NCBI RefSeq assembly: GCF_900046475.1 | Contig: NZ_FCOU01000002.1 | Span: 62,001-126,000 of the forward strand | Direction of reading: 5' to 3' | DNA length: 64,000 nt | DNA from: Collinsella ihumii | Lineage (GTDB): Bacteria > Actinomycetota > Coriobacteriia > Coriobacteriales > Coriobacteriaceae | In this document: piece by piece, positions 1 to 8,992 of the stretch | How the letters are laid out: the number at the start of each line of letters is the position of its first letter | Position numbering within the stretch: the first letter of the stretch is position 1 | Position numbers and translations under genes: made by a program | Notes under the pieces: model-generated | Told to the model about the DNA's origin: nothing | Seen by the model: only the letters and a program-made list of their open reading frames with translations | Databases searched by the model: none

Positions 1-1646
1 TCCTCGAACTCCGCGGCGACGCCCAAGAATTCCTGGATGTTCTCCGCCCGGCTCTCGGCTTCCATGGTCCCCTCGGCGCGGAAGGCCTGCACCAGGCCGG
101 CACGGTCGACGATCGCCTCGACGACGTCCTTGAGCTCGCCGCTCATGCGACGGCCCTCGCGCACGATGCCCACGAACGACGCGAGTCCGTTGCGGACCTT
201 CGCGGAGAACATCCCCGTCTCCGCCGTCGCCAGCTCGCACGCCTGGAAGAACGAGCAGCGGTTCTGCTGGGCCAGCTGGTCGATCTTGGCGATGGACGTC
301 GACCCGATGCCGCGGCGCGGCGTGTTGATCACGCGCTTGACGCTCATCTCGTCGGCGGGGTTCACGATCATCTTGAGATACGCCATGACGTCGCGGATCT
401 CGGCGCGGTCGAAGAAGCGCGTGCCGCCCACGATGCGGTAGGGCACGCCGGCGCGCAGGAACATGTCTTCGAGGATGCGGGACTGGGCGTTCGTGCGGTA
501 GAACACCGCGATGTCGTCGTAGCTCGTCCCCGCATCGTGCAGCTTGTCGATCTCCGCGGCGATCCAGCGGCCCTCGTCGCGCTCGTCGCTCGCCTGGTAC
601 GCCTGGATCTTCTCCCCGTCGCCCGCGTCGGTGAACAGGCGCTTGTCCTTGCGCTGCGAGTTGTGGCGCACCACGGCGTTCGCCGCGGCGAGGATGTGGC
701 CGGTCGAGCGGTAGTTCTGCTCGAGCTTGACCACCTTGGCGTCGGGGAAATCCTTCTCGAAATCGAGGATGTTCGAGATGTCGGCGCCGCGCCAGGAATA
801 GATCGACTGGTCGTCGTCGCCCACGACCATGAGGTTGTGGTACTTGGCGGCGAGCAGGTTCGCGATCTCGTACTGCACGTGGTTGGTGTCCTGGTACTCG
901 TCCACGCTGATGTAACGGAAGCGGTCCTGGTACTTCTCGAGCACCTCGGGACGCGTGCGCAGCAGCTCCAGCGCGCGCACGAGCAGGTCGTCGAAGTCCA
1001 TGGCGTTCGCGGCGCGCAGGCGGCGCTCGAGCTCCGCGTAGACGCGTGCGGCCTTCTCGGTCCTGGGGTCGTCGGCGCGGCTCGCCATCTCGTCCGGACC
1101 GATCATGGCGTTTTTGGCCGTGGAGATCTTGGAGCGAATCATGTTGATGGGGTACTGCTTCTGGTCGATCTCCATCGCGGCCATGATGTCGCGCACCAGG
1201 CGGCGCGAGTCATCGTCGTCGTAGATGGTGAACTGGCCGGTGTAGCCGAGCAGGTCCGCGTCCTCGCGCAGCATGCGCACGCACATGGCGTGGAACGTGC
1301 ACACCCACATGCCGCGTGTGCCGTCCGGAAGCAGGGCCTGCAGGCGCTCGCGCATCTCGGCCGCGGCCTTGTTGGTGAAGGTGATGGCGAGAATCTGCCA
1401 CGGGCGAACACCCAGGTCGGCAATCATGTGCGCGATGCGGAACGTCAGCACGCGCGTCTTGCCCGAGCCCGCGCCCGCAAGGACGAGCAAGGGGCCCTCG
1501 GTCGTGAGAACCGCTTCTTTCTGCGCGGGATTCAAGCCGTCGATGTCGACGACGGGACGAGCCGGCGCAGACGGCGCGGGCGCATCGTAGACATCGAGCG
1601 GGACCTGCTCGTATGCGGGCTCCTCGGCCGCACGGGCGGCCTGCAT
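1..1646 (-). CDS. pcrA: UvrD/PcrA-type DNA helicase, 3' end missing
   Basis: ATP-dependent 3'-5' superfamily 1 helicase used in nucleotide excision repair and in removing stalled complexes from DNA. About 548 codons are present and the C-terminal part lies beyond the left edge; full proteins of the family are usually 700-850 aa. The N-terminus has a short acidic/proline leader, then NPAQKEAV, the Walker A loop AGAGSGKTRVL, TFTNKAAAEMRERL (motif Ia), DEYQDTNHVQYEI (motif II), VGDDDQSIYSWRGAD (motif III) and EQNYRST (motif IV). The ATG at 1646 is the first in frame and has GGGAGAG just upstream. It is divergent from ppk2, with a 175-bp shared promoter region. pcrA and uvrD cannot be told apart from this fragment. 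Confidence 0.95.
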   Translation of the reverse strand, partial: MQAARAAEEPAYEQVPLDVYDAPAPSAPARPVVDIDGLNPAQKEAVLTTEGPLLVLAGAGSGKTRVLTFRIAHMIADLGVRPWQILAITFTNKAAAEMRERLQALLPDGTRGMWVCTFHAMCVRMLREDADLLGYTGQFTIYDDDDSRRLVRDIMAAMEIDQKQYPINMIRSKISTAKNAMIGPDEMASRADDPRTEKAARVYAELERRLRAANAMDFDDLLVRALELLRTRPEVLEKYQDRFRYISVDEYQDTNHVQYEIANLLAAKYHNLMVVGDDDQSIYSWRGADISNILDFEKDFPDAKVVKLEQNYRSTGHILAAANAVVRHNSQRKDKRLFTDAGDGEKIQAYQASDERDEGRWIAAEIDKLHDAGTSYDDIAVFYRTNAQSRILEDMFLRAGVPYRIVGGTRFFDRAEIRDVMAYLKMIVNPADEMSVKRVINTPRRGIGSTSIAKIDQLAQQNRCSFFQACELATAETGMFSAKVRNGLASFVGIVREGRRMSGELKDVVEAIVDRAGLVQAFRAEGTMEAESRAENIQEFLGVAAEFE

Positions 1647-1821
1647 GTTTCTCTCCCACGGTAGTTGTTGCGGCAACGGCATGCGCGTACTCCAGACGAT
1701 CGGCGGCCCGCTGCGGCGGGCCTGAGTTTGAGCCAAACCAGTATACCCGCACGCGTGGACAGCCCTCCTGCTCGGCCGGCACTTTTTGGGGAACAAGAAC
1801 GAATGACGGACGGAGGAATCT

Positions 1822-2724
1822 ATGAAGGTCGAAAAGGCTCTGAGCAACCTGACCATTACGAGCGGCAAGGGCTTCAAGCTCGAACGCGTGCCCTGCTCGT
1901 TCAAGGTCGACAAGCAGGAGCGCCCCGCCTGCGAGCAGCTGCTCGCCGAGAACAAGGCACGCATCGAGGAGCTGCAGGGGGCGCTGTACGCCGATGCGCG
2001 CGAGGGCGTCATCATCATCCTGCAGGCCATGGATGCCGCCGGCAAGGATTCGATGATCCGCCACGTCCTGGGAGGTATCAACCCCATCGGCATCGACGTC
2101 CGCAACTTCAAGCAGCCGTCGAACCTCGCCCTCACCCACGGCTTTCTCTGGCGCTCCTTCTCCGCCCTCCCCGCTCGCGGCAAGATCGCCGTGTTCAACC
2201 GCTCGTATTACGAGGAGTGCCTCGTGGTGCGCGTGCGCGGCATCTGGCGCACGTACCGCATGCCCGCGCGCTGCCTCGATATGGACGAAGACCAGTATTT
2301 CTCGGAGCGGTTCGAGGACATCCGCTGCTTCGAGCGCTACCTGACGCGCATGGGCCACCGCGTCGTCAAGCTGTTCCTCAACGTCAGCGCCGCCAAGCAG
2401 CGCGAGCGGTTCCTCGAGCGCATCGACGACGTGTCCAAGAACTGGAAGTTCTCGGAAAGCGACCTGTCCGAGCGCCTGCTGTGGAGCGACTACCAGCGCG
2501 CGTACGAGGAGATGATCGCCGGCACCGCCACCAAGCGGGCGCCCTGGTACGTCATCCCCGCGGACCAGAAGTGGGTCGCCCGCGCGTTGGTGTCCCAGAT
2601 CATCCTCGACACACTCGAGGACATCGACCCGCACTACCCCGCGCTCACCAAAGAGCAGCGAGGGCGCCTCGCCGCATGTCGAGACGCCCTCGTGACCGGT
2701 CCCGCCGCCGACGTGGACCGGTAG
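1822..2724 (+). CDS. ppk2: Polyphosphate kinase 2 family protein
   Basis: Polyphosphate:nucleotide phosphotransferase of 300 aa, the normal size of a one-domain PPK2. It moves phosphate between polyphosphate and nucleoside mono- or diphosphates in the cytosol. Seen: GVIIILQAMDAAGKDS (the Walker A-like loop), GGINPIGIDVRNFKQPS, the lid sequence FLWRSFSALPARGKIAVF and the Walker B-like FNRSYYEECLVVRV. This pattern fits class II/III PPK2 (AMP- or ADP-directed), but the preferred nucleotide cannot be read from the sequence. GGAGG at about 1813 precedes the ATG. It is monocistronic, and no ppk1 or ppx is in the window. Confidence 0.93.
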   Translation: MKVEKALSNLTITSGKGFKLERVPCSFKVDKQERPACEQLLAENKARIEELQGALYADAREGVIIILQAMDAAGKDSMIRHVLGGINPIGIDVRNFKQPSNLALTHGFLWRSFSALPARGKIAVFNRSYYEECLVVRVRGIWRTYRMPARCLDMDEDQYFSERFEDIRCFERYLTRMGHRVVKLFLNVSAAKQRERFLERIDDVSKNWKFSESDLSERLLWSDYQRAYEEMIAGTATKRAPWYVIPADQKWVARALVSQIILDTLEDIDPHYPALTKEQRGRLAACRDALVTGPAADVDR

Positions 2725-2732
2725 GGATAGTA

Positions 2733-2754
2733 CCGAAAAACAATGACAAACTCG
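2733..2754. repeat. Solitary copy of a 22-bp intergenic arm
   Basis: The 22 bases here are identical to the right arm of the inverted-repeat element at 53856-53993 (it begins CCGAAAAACAATGAC and ends CAAACTCG). It lies 8 bp after the ppk2 stop. Read on the minus strand it ends in a T-run downstream of uppP, so it could also serve as a terminator tail. No matching second arm was found nearby. Confidence 0.7.
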
Positions 2755-2817
2755 TATTCATGCCTTCCCGGCGCGGCCGGGGCCGCCGTGCGCCCCGTGA
2801 GGAGCGCCGACCGACCG

Positions 2818-3834
2818 TTACAGGCCCAAGGCGGGAGCGATCGCGAAGAAGTACGCGAGCACCAGCACGCCGAGCACGATGCGGTACACGCCGAAGCCCT
2901 TGAAGTCGTGACGGCGCACGAAGCCCATGAGCCAGCGGATGGCGATGAGCGACACCACGAACGCGGTGAGGCAGCCCACGCCCATGATGGCCAGCCCGTT
3001 CGTGCCGAACGTGCCGCCGTCCACCACGAGGTACTTCACGAGCTTGAGCGCGCTCGCGCCGAACATGACGGGCACGGCGAGGAAGAAGGTGAACTTGGAC
3101 GCGACGGTGCGCGTGCAGCCGAGCAGCAAGCCGCCGATGATGGTCGAACCGGAGCGCGACGTGCCGGGGATCAGCGACAGCACCTGGAAGCACCCGATGC
3201 CGAGCGCCGTCTTCCACGACAGGTCCTCAAGCGTGGTGATGGATCCGAAGTCCGTATCGCCCTCGTCCTCGGCAGGCGCCGCCGGGGTGGAAAAATGCGC
3301 GCCCGCGGGCCTGCCGACCACGAGCTCGCCGCTCTCGATCATGCGGCGGCGCTTGGCCGCGCGCCAGTTCTCGATCACGATGAACGCGATGCCGTAGACG
3401 ATGAGGGCCGCTGCGACCACGGTCGAGTTGTAGAGATGCGCCTCCATGAAGTCGTCGAGCGGGATGCCGATTGCCGCGGCGGGGATGCAGCCGAGCACGA
3501 TCTTGCCCCACAGCCTCCAGGTATCCTTGCGGCCCTGCTTGCCCTTCGAGGGCGAAAACGGATTGAGGTCGTGGAAGAACAGCACGCAGACGGCGAGGAT
3601 CGCGCCCAGCTGGATGACCACCTGGAACATGTTCCAGAACTCTTCGGTGACGTTGAGCTTCACGAACTCGTCGACGAGGATCAAATGGCCCGTGGAGGAG
3701 ATGGGCAGCCATTCGGTGATGCCCTCCACGACGCCGAGAAAAGCTGATTTCACAAGCTCGATGATATCCACAAGCACGCCTTTCACACGCTGAACAGGTC
3801 TTTCCGCCGCCGGAGCGGGGCGTTGACCTCTCAT
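2818..3834 (-). CDS. uppP: Undecaprenyl-diphosphatase UppP/BacA
   Basis: Integral membrane phosphatase that recycles undecaprenyl pyrophosphate to the monophosphate for peptidoglycan and other envelope polymers; loss of it causes bacitracin sensitivity. Seen: [20 protein letters not shown] (the E-rich signature) and [17 protein letters not shown] (second signature with the active-site Ser/Arg), several hydrophobic helices, and a 40-aa acidic cytosolic insertion (around [14 protein letters not shown] to EDEGDTDFG) between the two halves that makes it longer than the usual 270-290 aa. The start is uncertain: ATG at 3834 gives 338 aa, but the conserved part begins near [14 protein letters not shown] and a GTG at 3786 preceded by GGAAAG would give 322 aa. 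It is divergent from the universal stress gene. Confidence 0.93.
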   Translation of the reverse strand: MRGQRPAPAAERPVQRVKGVLVDIIELVKSAFLGVVEGITEWLPISSTGHLILVDEFVKLNVTEEFWNMFQVVIQLGAILAVCVLFFHDLNPFSPSKGKQGRKDTWRLWGKIVLGCIPAAAIGIPLDDFMEAHLYNSTVVAAALIVYGIAFIVIENWRAAKRRRMIESGELVVGRPAGAHFSTPAAPAEDEGDTDFGSITTLEDLSWKTALGIGCFQVLSLIPGTSRSGSTIIGGLLLGCTRTVASKFTFFLAVPVMFGASALKLVKYLVVDGGTFGTNGLAIMGVGCLTAFVVSLIAIRWLMGFVRRHDFKGFGVYRIVLGVLVLAYFFAIAPALGL

Positions 3835-3887
3835 TATCGCCCGCCGTCCGTACCTGCGCAAAAAAAGCTGCGCGTTCACAGAATTAT

Positions 3888-3917
3888 TTACCAACATGGA
3901 GAAGGTGCGGGTATAAC
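3888..3917 (+). promoter_or_regulatory. Putative promoter of the universal stress gene
   Basis: TTACCA at 3888-3893 and TATAAC at 3912-3917 with 18 bp between them, in a locally AT-rich stretch 60 bp before the stress gene start. Visual match only. Confidence 0.4.
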
Positions 3918-3978
3918 GAGAGCAAGGCACGAAGGCCGAGTGGCGCGCCGTGCGCGCCATACGTTTAAGGAGGTACTC

Positions 3979-4416
3979 ATGAACGAGGGCTATTCCAAGG
4001 TATTCGTTTCGCTCGACGGCACCGAACAGCAGGATTTCGTGCTGGCGCGCGCCATCAAGGTCGCAGCCAACAACGGCGCGAAACTCTACATCGGCCATGT
4101 CATCGACTCGACCGCGCTTGAATCGGCCGGATCATACCCGGTCGATCTGGTGAACGGGCTCGAGGAGGCCTTCCGCAACTCCATCGCCGAACAGGTCCAG
4201 GAAGCCGAGGAGAACCCCGATATCGCCGGCGTGGAGATCATCATCAAGGCAGGACGCATCCGCGAGACGCTGAAGGACGAGATGCTCGATGTGATCCAGC
4301 CCGACCTGGTGATGTGCGGCGCCCGCGGCCTCTCGTCGATCAAGTACGCCCTGCTCGGCTCCATCTCGACCTTCCTGCTCCGCAGCACGGAATGCGACAT
4401 CCTGGTCGTGAAGTAG
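3979..4416 (+). CDS. Universal stress protein, UspA family
   Basis: Small cytosolic nucleotide-binding stress protein of 145 aa, one Usp domain. Seen: N-terminal [21 protein letters not shown] (beta strand 1 and first helix), [26 protein letters not shown] (the G-2x-G-9x-G(S/T) ATP-binding pattern typical of the MJ0577 type) and the C-terminal strand CDILVVK. A strong AAGGAGGT at 3967-3974 fixes the start at 3979; in-frame ATGs further upstream have no such site. Monocistronic, followed at once by a hairpin. The stress signal it answers to cannot be inferred from the locus. Confidence 0.93.
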   Translation: MNEGYSKVFVSLDGTEQQDFVLARAIKVAANNGAKLYIGHVIDSTALESAGSYPVDLVNGLEEAFRNSIAEQVQEAEENPDIAGVEIIIKAGRIRETLKDEMLDVIQPDLVMCGARGLSSIKYALLGSISTFLLRSTECDILVVK

Positions 4417-4440
4417 CTTCCGAGCAACAACAACGCGCAG

Positions 4441-4464
4441 AAACGGCACCTTCGGGTGCCGTTT
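4441..4464 (+). terminator. Hairpin terminator after the stress gene
   Basis: A 10-bp perfect stem with a TTCG tetraloop (AAACGGCACC / GGTGCCGTTT). It lies between convergent genes; the T-run is short. Confidence 0.8.
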
Positions 4465-4507
4465 CCATGATGGTGCCTATTGGGACGGGGTCATGCGCCC
4501 CACCCTG

Positions 4508-5575
4508 CTAATGCTCGAAATAGTGCATCTTGTTGGCCGGGAAGACGAGCGTGATCGCAAAGCCCTCCCCTTCCGTCGAATCCGCCCGCACGGAGATGCC
4601 CATCTTGTCGCACAGGCGGGAGACCAGGTACAGCCCGATGCCGGTCGAGCGCTTGCCGCTCCTGCCGTTCTCGCCGGTAAAGCCGCGGTCGAACACGCGC
4701 GGCAGGTCGGCCTCCGGCACGCCGCAGCCGTTGTCGCGCACGGTGAGCTCGATGCGCTCGTCCGCCTGCCCGCTTTGCAGCACGCGCCCGGAGAACTCGA
4801 TGACGGCGCCCTCGGGACGCGCGTATTTCACGCTGTTTTGGATCAGCTGCCCTAGGATGAACTCCATCCACTTCTCGTCGGTGAAGACCTCGATATCGAG
4901 GTCCTTGCGCATCGGCGCCACGCGCGCGGCGATCATCGCCCGGGCGTTCGCCTTGATCGCGGCGGTCACGAGCACCTTTAAGGAGTAGCTGCGAATGAGG
5001 TAGTCGCGGTCGAGCGTCTCGGAGCGCGCAAAGAACAGCGCCTGCTCGATATAGCCCTCCACGCGGTCGAGCTCCTCCTCGAGGGCGTCGGCCTTGCGCA
5101 GCACCGCTTCGGCGTCGTCGTCGGCGGGCACCGCGTCGACAAGGTTCTCGAGCGTGAGGTGGGCGGCGGCCAAGGGCGACTTCGCCTCGTGCACCCAGGT
5201 CTCGACGTACTCGCGGTAGTCGGTCGTCTGGCGCCGGTACTCCGCCACGTCGTCGTTGGCCGCCTTTGAGATCGCGCGCAGCGCATCGTAGACGATCTCG
5301 CCCTCGATGAAATCCGGACGATGGATCATCTCGGTGATCCAAAGCGGGTGCTCGACATCGGCGGCGCCCGCACTCAGATCGCGGTAGAACGAACGGCGCT
5401 GCAGATACGACGTGACGCTCTCCAAGATGCCCGCGAACACGATCAGGGCCGCCACGAGCAGGGCGATCGCCAGGCCGGTCCCCGCCACCACCAGCATGAA
5501 GCAGCAAAGCATCGCCGTCGCCGCCACGATGAACACGTTGAGGTAGGACGACTTGAGATACGACCAGTACGACAT
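4508..5575 (-). CDS. Sensor histidine kinase, BceS-like
   Basis: Membrane histidine kinase of 355 aa. Two closely spaced hydrophobic helices (about residues 13-31 and 34-52) with almost no external loop are followed by a cytosolic DHp/HATPase module: WVHEAKSPLAAAHL with phospho-acceptor His129, then the N box QLIQNSVKYA, DNGCGVPEADLPRVFDRGF (G1) and GKRSTGIGLYLVSRL (G2). The missing sensor domain and the WVHE.KSP form of the H box are typical of intramembrane-sensing kinases (BceS/GraS) that work with antimicrobial-peptide ABC transporters. The start MSYWSYL at 5575 sits 8 bp after the regulator gene, so the pair is one operon. No BceAB-type transporter lies next to it, which is unusual for the family. 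Confidence 0.92.
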   Translation of the reverse strand: MSYWSYLKSSYLNVFIVAATAMLCCFMLVVAGTGLAIALLVAALIVFAGILESVTSYLQRRSFYRDLSAGAADVEHPLWITEMIHRPDFIEGEIVYDALRAISKAANDDVAEYRRQTTDYREYVETWVHEAKSPLAAAHLTLENLVDAVPADDDAEAVLRKADALEEELDRVEGYIEQALFFARSETLDRDYLIRSYSLKVLVTAAIKANARAMIAARVAPMRKDLDIEVFTDEKWMEFILGQLIQNSVKYARPEGAVIEFSGRVLQSGQADERIELTVRDNGCGVPEADLPRVFDRGFTGENGRSGKRSTGIGLYLVSRLCDKMGISVRADSTEGEGFAITLVFPANKMHYFEH

Positions 5576-5583
5576 GCGGCCCC

Positions 5584-6249
5584 CTACACCGAGTAGCCGC
5601 GTCCGCGATGCGTGGCGAGGTACCCCGTGACGCCGATCTTCTCGAGCGTGTTGCGCAGGCGGTTGATGTTGACCGTGAGCGTGTTGTCGTCCACAAAGGC
5701 GTCGGAATCCCACAGGTCGCGCATGATGGCCTCGCGCGACACGATCGTGCCGGCGTGCTTGATGAGCAGCGACAGGATGCGCATCTCGTTTTTGGTGAGC
5801 TCCACCTGCTTTCCGTTCGCGCTGGCGACGGAGCGCGCCAGGTCGAGCTCGACGCCGTTGTGGGAGATGACGTTGCGCTCGGGTGCCGCGGACACGCGCC
5901 GCAGCAAGGCCTGGATGCGGGCGACGAGGACGCGCGAGCTGTAGGGCTTGGACACGAAGTCGTCGGCGCCCATCGTCATGCTCATGACCTCGTCGATCTC
6001 GGTCACGCGCGAGGTCAGGACGATGATGGGGACCTCAGAATGCTCGCGCAGCTCGCGGCAGACGAACTGCCCGTCGGTACCCGGCAGGGTCAAATCGAGC
6101 AGCACGAGGTCGGGAGCCGCGGCGACGATGTCGTCCACGACATGGTCGAACGTCTCGCACGCCGCCGTGCGGTACCCGTTGCGCGCGAGCACCTGCGCCA
6201 GCTCGTGCCGAATCGGCTCGTCATCCTCGACGATATAGATCAACGCCAT
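5584..6249 (-). CDS. OmpR-family response regulator
   Basis: DNA-binding response regulator of 221 aa, partner of the kinase 8 bp downstream. Receiver domain: IYIVEDDEPIRHE with acidic residues, phospho-acceptor Asp52 in LVLLDLTLPGTDG, the conserved Thr/Ser in IIVLTSR, and Lys in FVSKPY. C-terminal winged helix: ELTKNEMRILSLLIKHAGTIVSREAIMRDLW and VNINRLRNTLEKIG, ending THRGRGYSV. GGAGGGG lies before the ATG at 6249. With its kinase it most resembles BceR/GraR systems that answer to cell-wall-active peptides. Its target operon is not adjacent. Confidence 0.94.
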   Translation of the reverse strand: MALIYIVEDDEPIRHELAQVLARNGYRTAACETFDHVVDDIVAAAPDLVLLDLTLPGTDGQFVCRELREHSEVPIIVLTSRVTEIDEVMSMTMGADDFVSKPYSSRVLVARIQALLRRVSAAPERNVISHNGVELDLARSVASANGKQVELTKNEMRILSLLIKHAGTIVSREAIMRDLWDSDAFVDDNTLTVNINRLRNTLEKIGVTGYLATHRGRGYSV

Positions 6250-6305
6250 GCGGCCCCTCCTGTCGTGTTGTCGTCTGCCTCCATTATGCCGCGCGCGACG
6301 CTTTT

Positions 6306-6352
6306 TGGGACGGGGCCGACCGGTGCGAAAGCAATTGGCCAGCGCGTCCCTA
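6306..6352 (-). repeat. TAGGGAA-family inverted-repeat element
   Basis: Read on the minus strand it starts TAGGGACGCGCTGGCCAATT followed by GCTTTCGCACCGGTCGG, closely matching the element at 39828. The opposite end, GGGACGGGGCCGACCGG, is an imperfect inverted copy. Its first three bases are the TAG stop of the gene at 6350-7045. Confidence 0.65.
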
Positions 6353-7045
6353 AGCGAAGAGCTTGGCCACGCCGTCTGCCAGGAGCTTGGCGAAGGCGGC
6401 GTCAGCGTCCGAGGCGGACGCATCGCTTGCGGGCACCACGCCGTGCTCGTCGGAGACGAGCAGGACGGTACCGGCCGGCAGAGACCCCTCGGCATGCACG
6501 ACGTTATGCCCGCAGGTTTCCGCCAGCTGCTCGACGAGCGTCATGGCGCCGCAGAGGGGCTCATCGGGCGCCGCGTCGACGATGAGCGAGCCGTCCGCCA
6601 CCGCGCAGAGCACCTCGGGCGCCACGCCGGTCTCATCGCGCTCGGCGCGCGCGAGGGACGCCCGCGATACCAGCGCGGCAGCGGACGTATCCTCCAGCGG
6701 CTCGTACGCGCCGACCGTCATCGCGGCGTTGCCGTTCACGTCGACGACCATCATGAGCACGCCGCACGGGTCGTCGTACTCGCCTTCCGCCAGCGACCAT
6801 TCCACATGCTGCTTGGCCCATGAGAGCATGTTGCGGGCGAGCGGCGCACCGTTGACCGTGCGCTGCGACAGCGCGCGGATATGGCGGTTGAGCAGCGGCA
6901 CGCGGCGATGGGCCATGCGCCAGCGGCACACAAGCGCCGGCTGGTCGAGCGAGAACGTCTGCTCGCGCTCCTGCTGCTCGCAGAACTCCTCGTATTCCCG
7001 CTGCTCTTGCGGCGTGGAGAATATCTCGCTATCGAACTCGCTCAT
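6350..7045 (-). CDS. Conserved hypothetical protein, 231 aa
   Basis: I do not recognise this family. It is a soluble, acidic protein without signal peptide or membrane segment. It starts MSEFDSEIFSTPQEQREYEEF, a charged Glu/Gln-rich helix, and contains LLNRHIRALSQRTVNGAPLARNMLSWAKQHVEWSL, a run GVLMMVVDVNGNAAMTVGAY that looks like beta strands, and a late LPAGTVLLVSDEHGVVPASD. The C-terminal part looks faintly like the lid region of branched-chain aminotransferase/aminodeoxychorismate lyase proteins, but no PLP lysine motif is evident, so I do not assign that. The ATG at 7045 follows GAGAAAGTGAG and is preferred to an upstream ATG. It lies after the purH terminator in the same direction. Its TAG stop is the end of a repeat element. 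Confidence 0.75.
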   Translation of the reverse strand: MSEFDSEIFSTPQEQREYEEFCEQQEREQTFSLDQPALVCRWRMAHRRVPLLNRHIRALSQRTVNGAPLARNMLSWAKQHVEWSLAEGEYDDPCGVLMMVVDVNGNAAMTVGAYEPLEDTSAAALVSRASLARAERDETGVAPEVLCAVADGSLIVDAAPDEPLCGAMTLVEQLAETCGHNVVHAEGSLPAGTVLLVSDEHGVVPASDASASDADAAFAKLLADGVAKLFA

Positions 7046-7068
7046 CGAACTCACTTTCTCGTAGGGAA

Positions 7069-7101
7069 CAAAAACGGGGTGCGACCGCAGCCGCACCCCG
7101 T
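7069..7101 (-). terminator. Rho-independent terminator of purH
   Basis: A 10-bp GC stem (ACGGGGTGCG / CGCACCCCGT) followed on the minus strand by TTTTTG, between purH and the next gene. Confidence 0.85.
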
Positions 7102-7125
7102 TAGGTCAGCTCGCGCCGGCCGCAG

Positions 7126-8742
7126 TTAGTGGCGGAAGTGGCGGGCGCCGGTGAACACCATCGCGATCCCGTGCTCGTTGCACGCCTCGATGGACTCATC
7201 GTCGCGCTTGGAGCCGCCGGGCTGGATGATGCAGGTCACGCCATGGGCCGCGAGCACGTCGACGTTGTCGCGGAACGGGAAGAAGGCGTCGGACGCGCAG
7301 GCGAAGCCGCCCTTCTCCCAGCCCATGCGCTCGCACGCGTCCTCGGCGCGCTCGCAAGCGAGCAGCGCGGAGTCGACGCGGTTCGGCTGGCCGGGGCCCA
7401 TGCCGATGCCGGCGTTGTTCTTGGAGATGAGGATGGCGTTGGACTTCACGCCCTTGCAGACACGCCACGCGAACATGAGCTCGGCCATCTCGGCGTCGGT
7501 CGGCTTGCGATCGGTCGGGCAGGTGAAGGTCGCCGGGTCCTCGGCCACGGTGTCCACGCACTGCACGAGCACGCCGCCGTCGACGGAGCGAAGCTCGAGG
7601 GCGGCATGGCCCACGGCGCCACCCGTGGCGAGCACGCGCAGGTTCGGGCGCTTGGCCATGCGCTCAAGCGCCTCGGGCGTGTAGCTCGGGGCGATGATGA
7701 CCTCGACGAACTGCTTGTTCTCGTCGGCGAAGTGCTCGACGAGCTCGAAGGGGACCTCGCGGTTGCACGCGATGATGCCGCCGAAGGCGCTCTTGGGGTC
7801 GCAGGCGAAGGCCATGTCGTAGGCGGTCGTGATGTCGTCCGCCGTGGCGGAGCCGCACGGATTCTGATGCTTCAGGATCACGCAGGCGGGACCGTCGAAC
7901 TCGCGCACGAGGTTCCAGGCGGCGTCGGCGTCCAGGTAGTTGTTGTACGACAGCGGCTTGCCCTGGATCTGCTCGGCCCCAACCAGCGGGTTCGCCGAGG
8001 AGCCCTTCTGCGCGAAGCCGTCGGCAAAGCGGTAGATCGCGGCGGTCTGCTGCGGGTTCTCGCCATAGCGCAGGTCGTCGACCTTCTCCAGGCGCAGGTC
8101 GAAGGACGCGGGCGGCTCCGCCTGCTCAGACGCCTCGGACGCCTGGGCGGCGAGCCACGTGGAGATCGCGGTGTCGTAGGCGGCCGTGGTCTGGTAGACC
8201 TTCAGCTGCAGGCGACGGCGGGTCTCGAGCGTCGTGGCGCCATCGTGGGCGGCCATCTCGGTCAGGATGCCGGCGTAGTCGGACGGGTCGGACACAACGG
8301 TCACCGAGTCGGCGTTCTTCGCGGCGGAGCGCAGCATCGAAGGACCGCCGATGTCGATGTGCTCGATGGCGTCGGCGAAGGTGACGTCGGGGTTGGCCAC
8401 GGTCTTCTCGAACTCGTACAGGTTCACGACGACCATGTCGATCATGCCGATGCCGTGCTCAGCGGCCTCCGCCATGTGCTTGGGGTCGTCGCGACGGGCC
8501 AGAAGGCCGCCGTGCACCTTGGGATGCAGGGTCTTCACGCGGCCGTCCATCATCTCGGGGAACCCGGTGTACTCCTCGATAGGGATGACGGTGACGCCGC
8601 CCTCTTCCAGTGCGCGAGCCGTGCCGCCCGTCGAGATGATCTCCACCCCGTAGACGGTCTGCAGCTCGCGAGCGAACTCGACGACCCACGTCTTGTCGGT
8701 CACCGAGATCAAGGCGCGCTTGATCTTCACGTCTGTTGCCAT
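7126..8742 (-). CDS. purH: Bifunctional AICAR transformylase/IMP cyclohydrolase
   Basis: Catalyses the last two steps of de novo IMP synthesis: formylation of AICAR with 10-formyl-THF and ring closure to IMP. 538 aa, full family length. N-terminal cyclohydrolase (about 1-200): RALISVTDKT, EIISTGGTARAL, FPEMMDGRVKTLHPKVHGGLL. C-terminal transformylase: LRYGENPQQTAA, GKPLSYNNYLDADAAWNL, VILKHQNPCGSA with the catalytic Lys-His, SAFGGIIACNREV, SNAILISKNN.GIGMGPGQPNRVDS, SDAFFPFRDNVD and a C-terminal MVFTGARHFRH. The ATG at 8742 is preceded by AAGGAGGGG. It stands apart from other pur genes here. Confidence 0.98.
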   Translation of the reverse strand: MATDVKIKRALISVTDKTWVVEFARELQTVYGVEIISTGGTARALEEGGVTVIPIEEYTGFPEMMDGRVKTLHPKVHGGLLARRDDPKHMAEAAEHGIGMIDMVVVNLYEFEKTVANPDVTFADAIEHIDIGGPSMLRSAAKNADSVTVVSDPSDYAGILTEMAAHDGATTLETRRRLQLKVYQTTAAYDTAISTWLAAQASEASEQAEPPASFDLRLEKVDDLRYGENPQQTAAIYRFADGFAQKGSSANPLVGAEQIQGKPLSYNNYLDADAAWNLVREFDGPACVILKHQNPCGSATADDITTAYDMAFACDPKSAFGGIIACNREVPFELVEHFADENKQFVEVIIAPSYTPEALERMAKRPNLRVLATGGAVGHAALELRSVDGGVLVQCVDTVAEDPATFTCPTDRKPTDAEMAELMFAWRVCKGVKSNAILISKNNAGIGMGPGQPNRVDSALLACERAEDACERMGWEKGGFACASDAFFPFRDNVDVLAAHGVTCIIQPGGSKRDDESIEACNEHGIAMVFTGARHFRH

Positions 8743-8992
8743 GCAACCCCTCCTTCTTGTTGGCGCCCGCGGCGGTCGTACCTTCAACGGGCGAACTACC
8801 TTTCTAATGTAGCGCAACGCCTGCAGGCCGACCGGAACGCGCGAGACATTTTGAAGAAAATGCCAAGATGCCGTGGCGCTCATGAGGAAAAGCGCCTCCG
8901 AACGGAGGTAAACACGAAGACGTCATATCTCGGAGGGCATCTGGTGATAGAACCGACATGTAACGATACGCATCGACCGCACGGGAGCCGGC

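Noticed and set aside
537-1664. Long plus-strand open frame opposite pcrA
   Set aside because: It is antisense to a gene with all helicase motifs, has biased composition (Val/Arg/His-rich) and no ribosome site. High-GC shadow.
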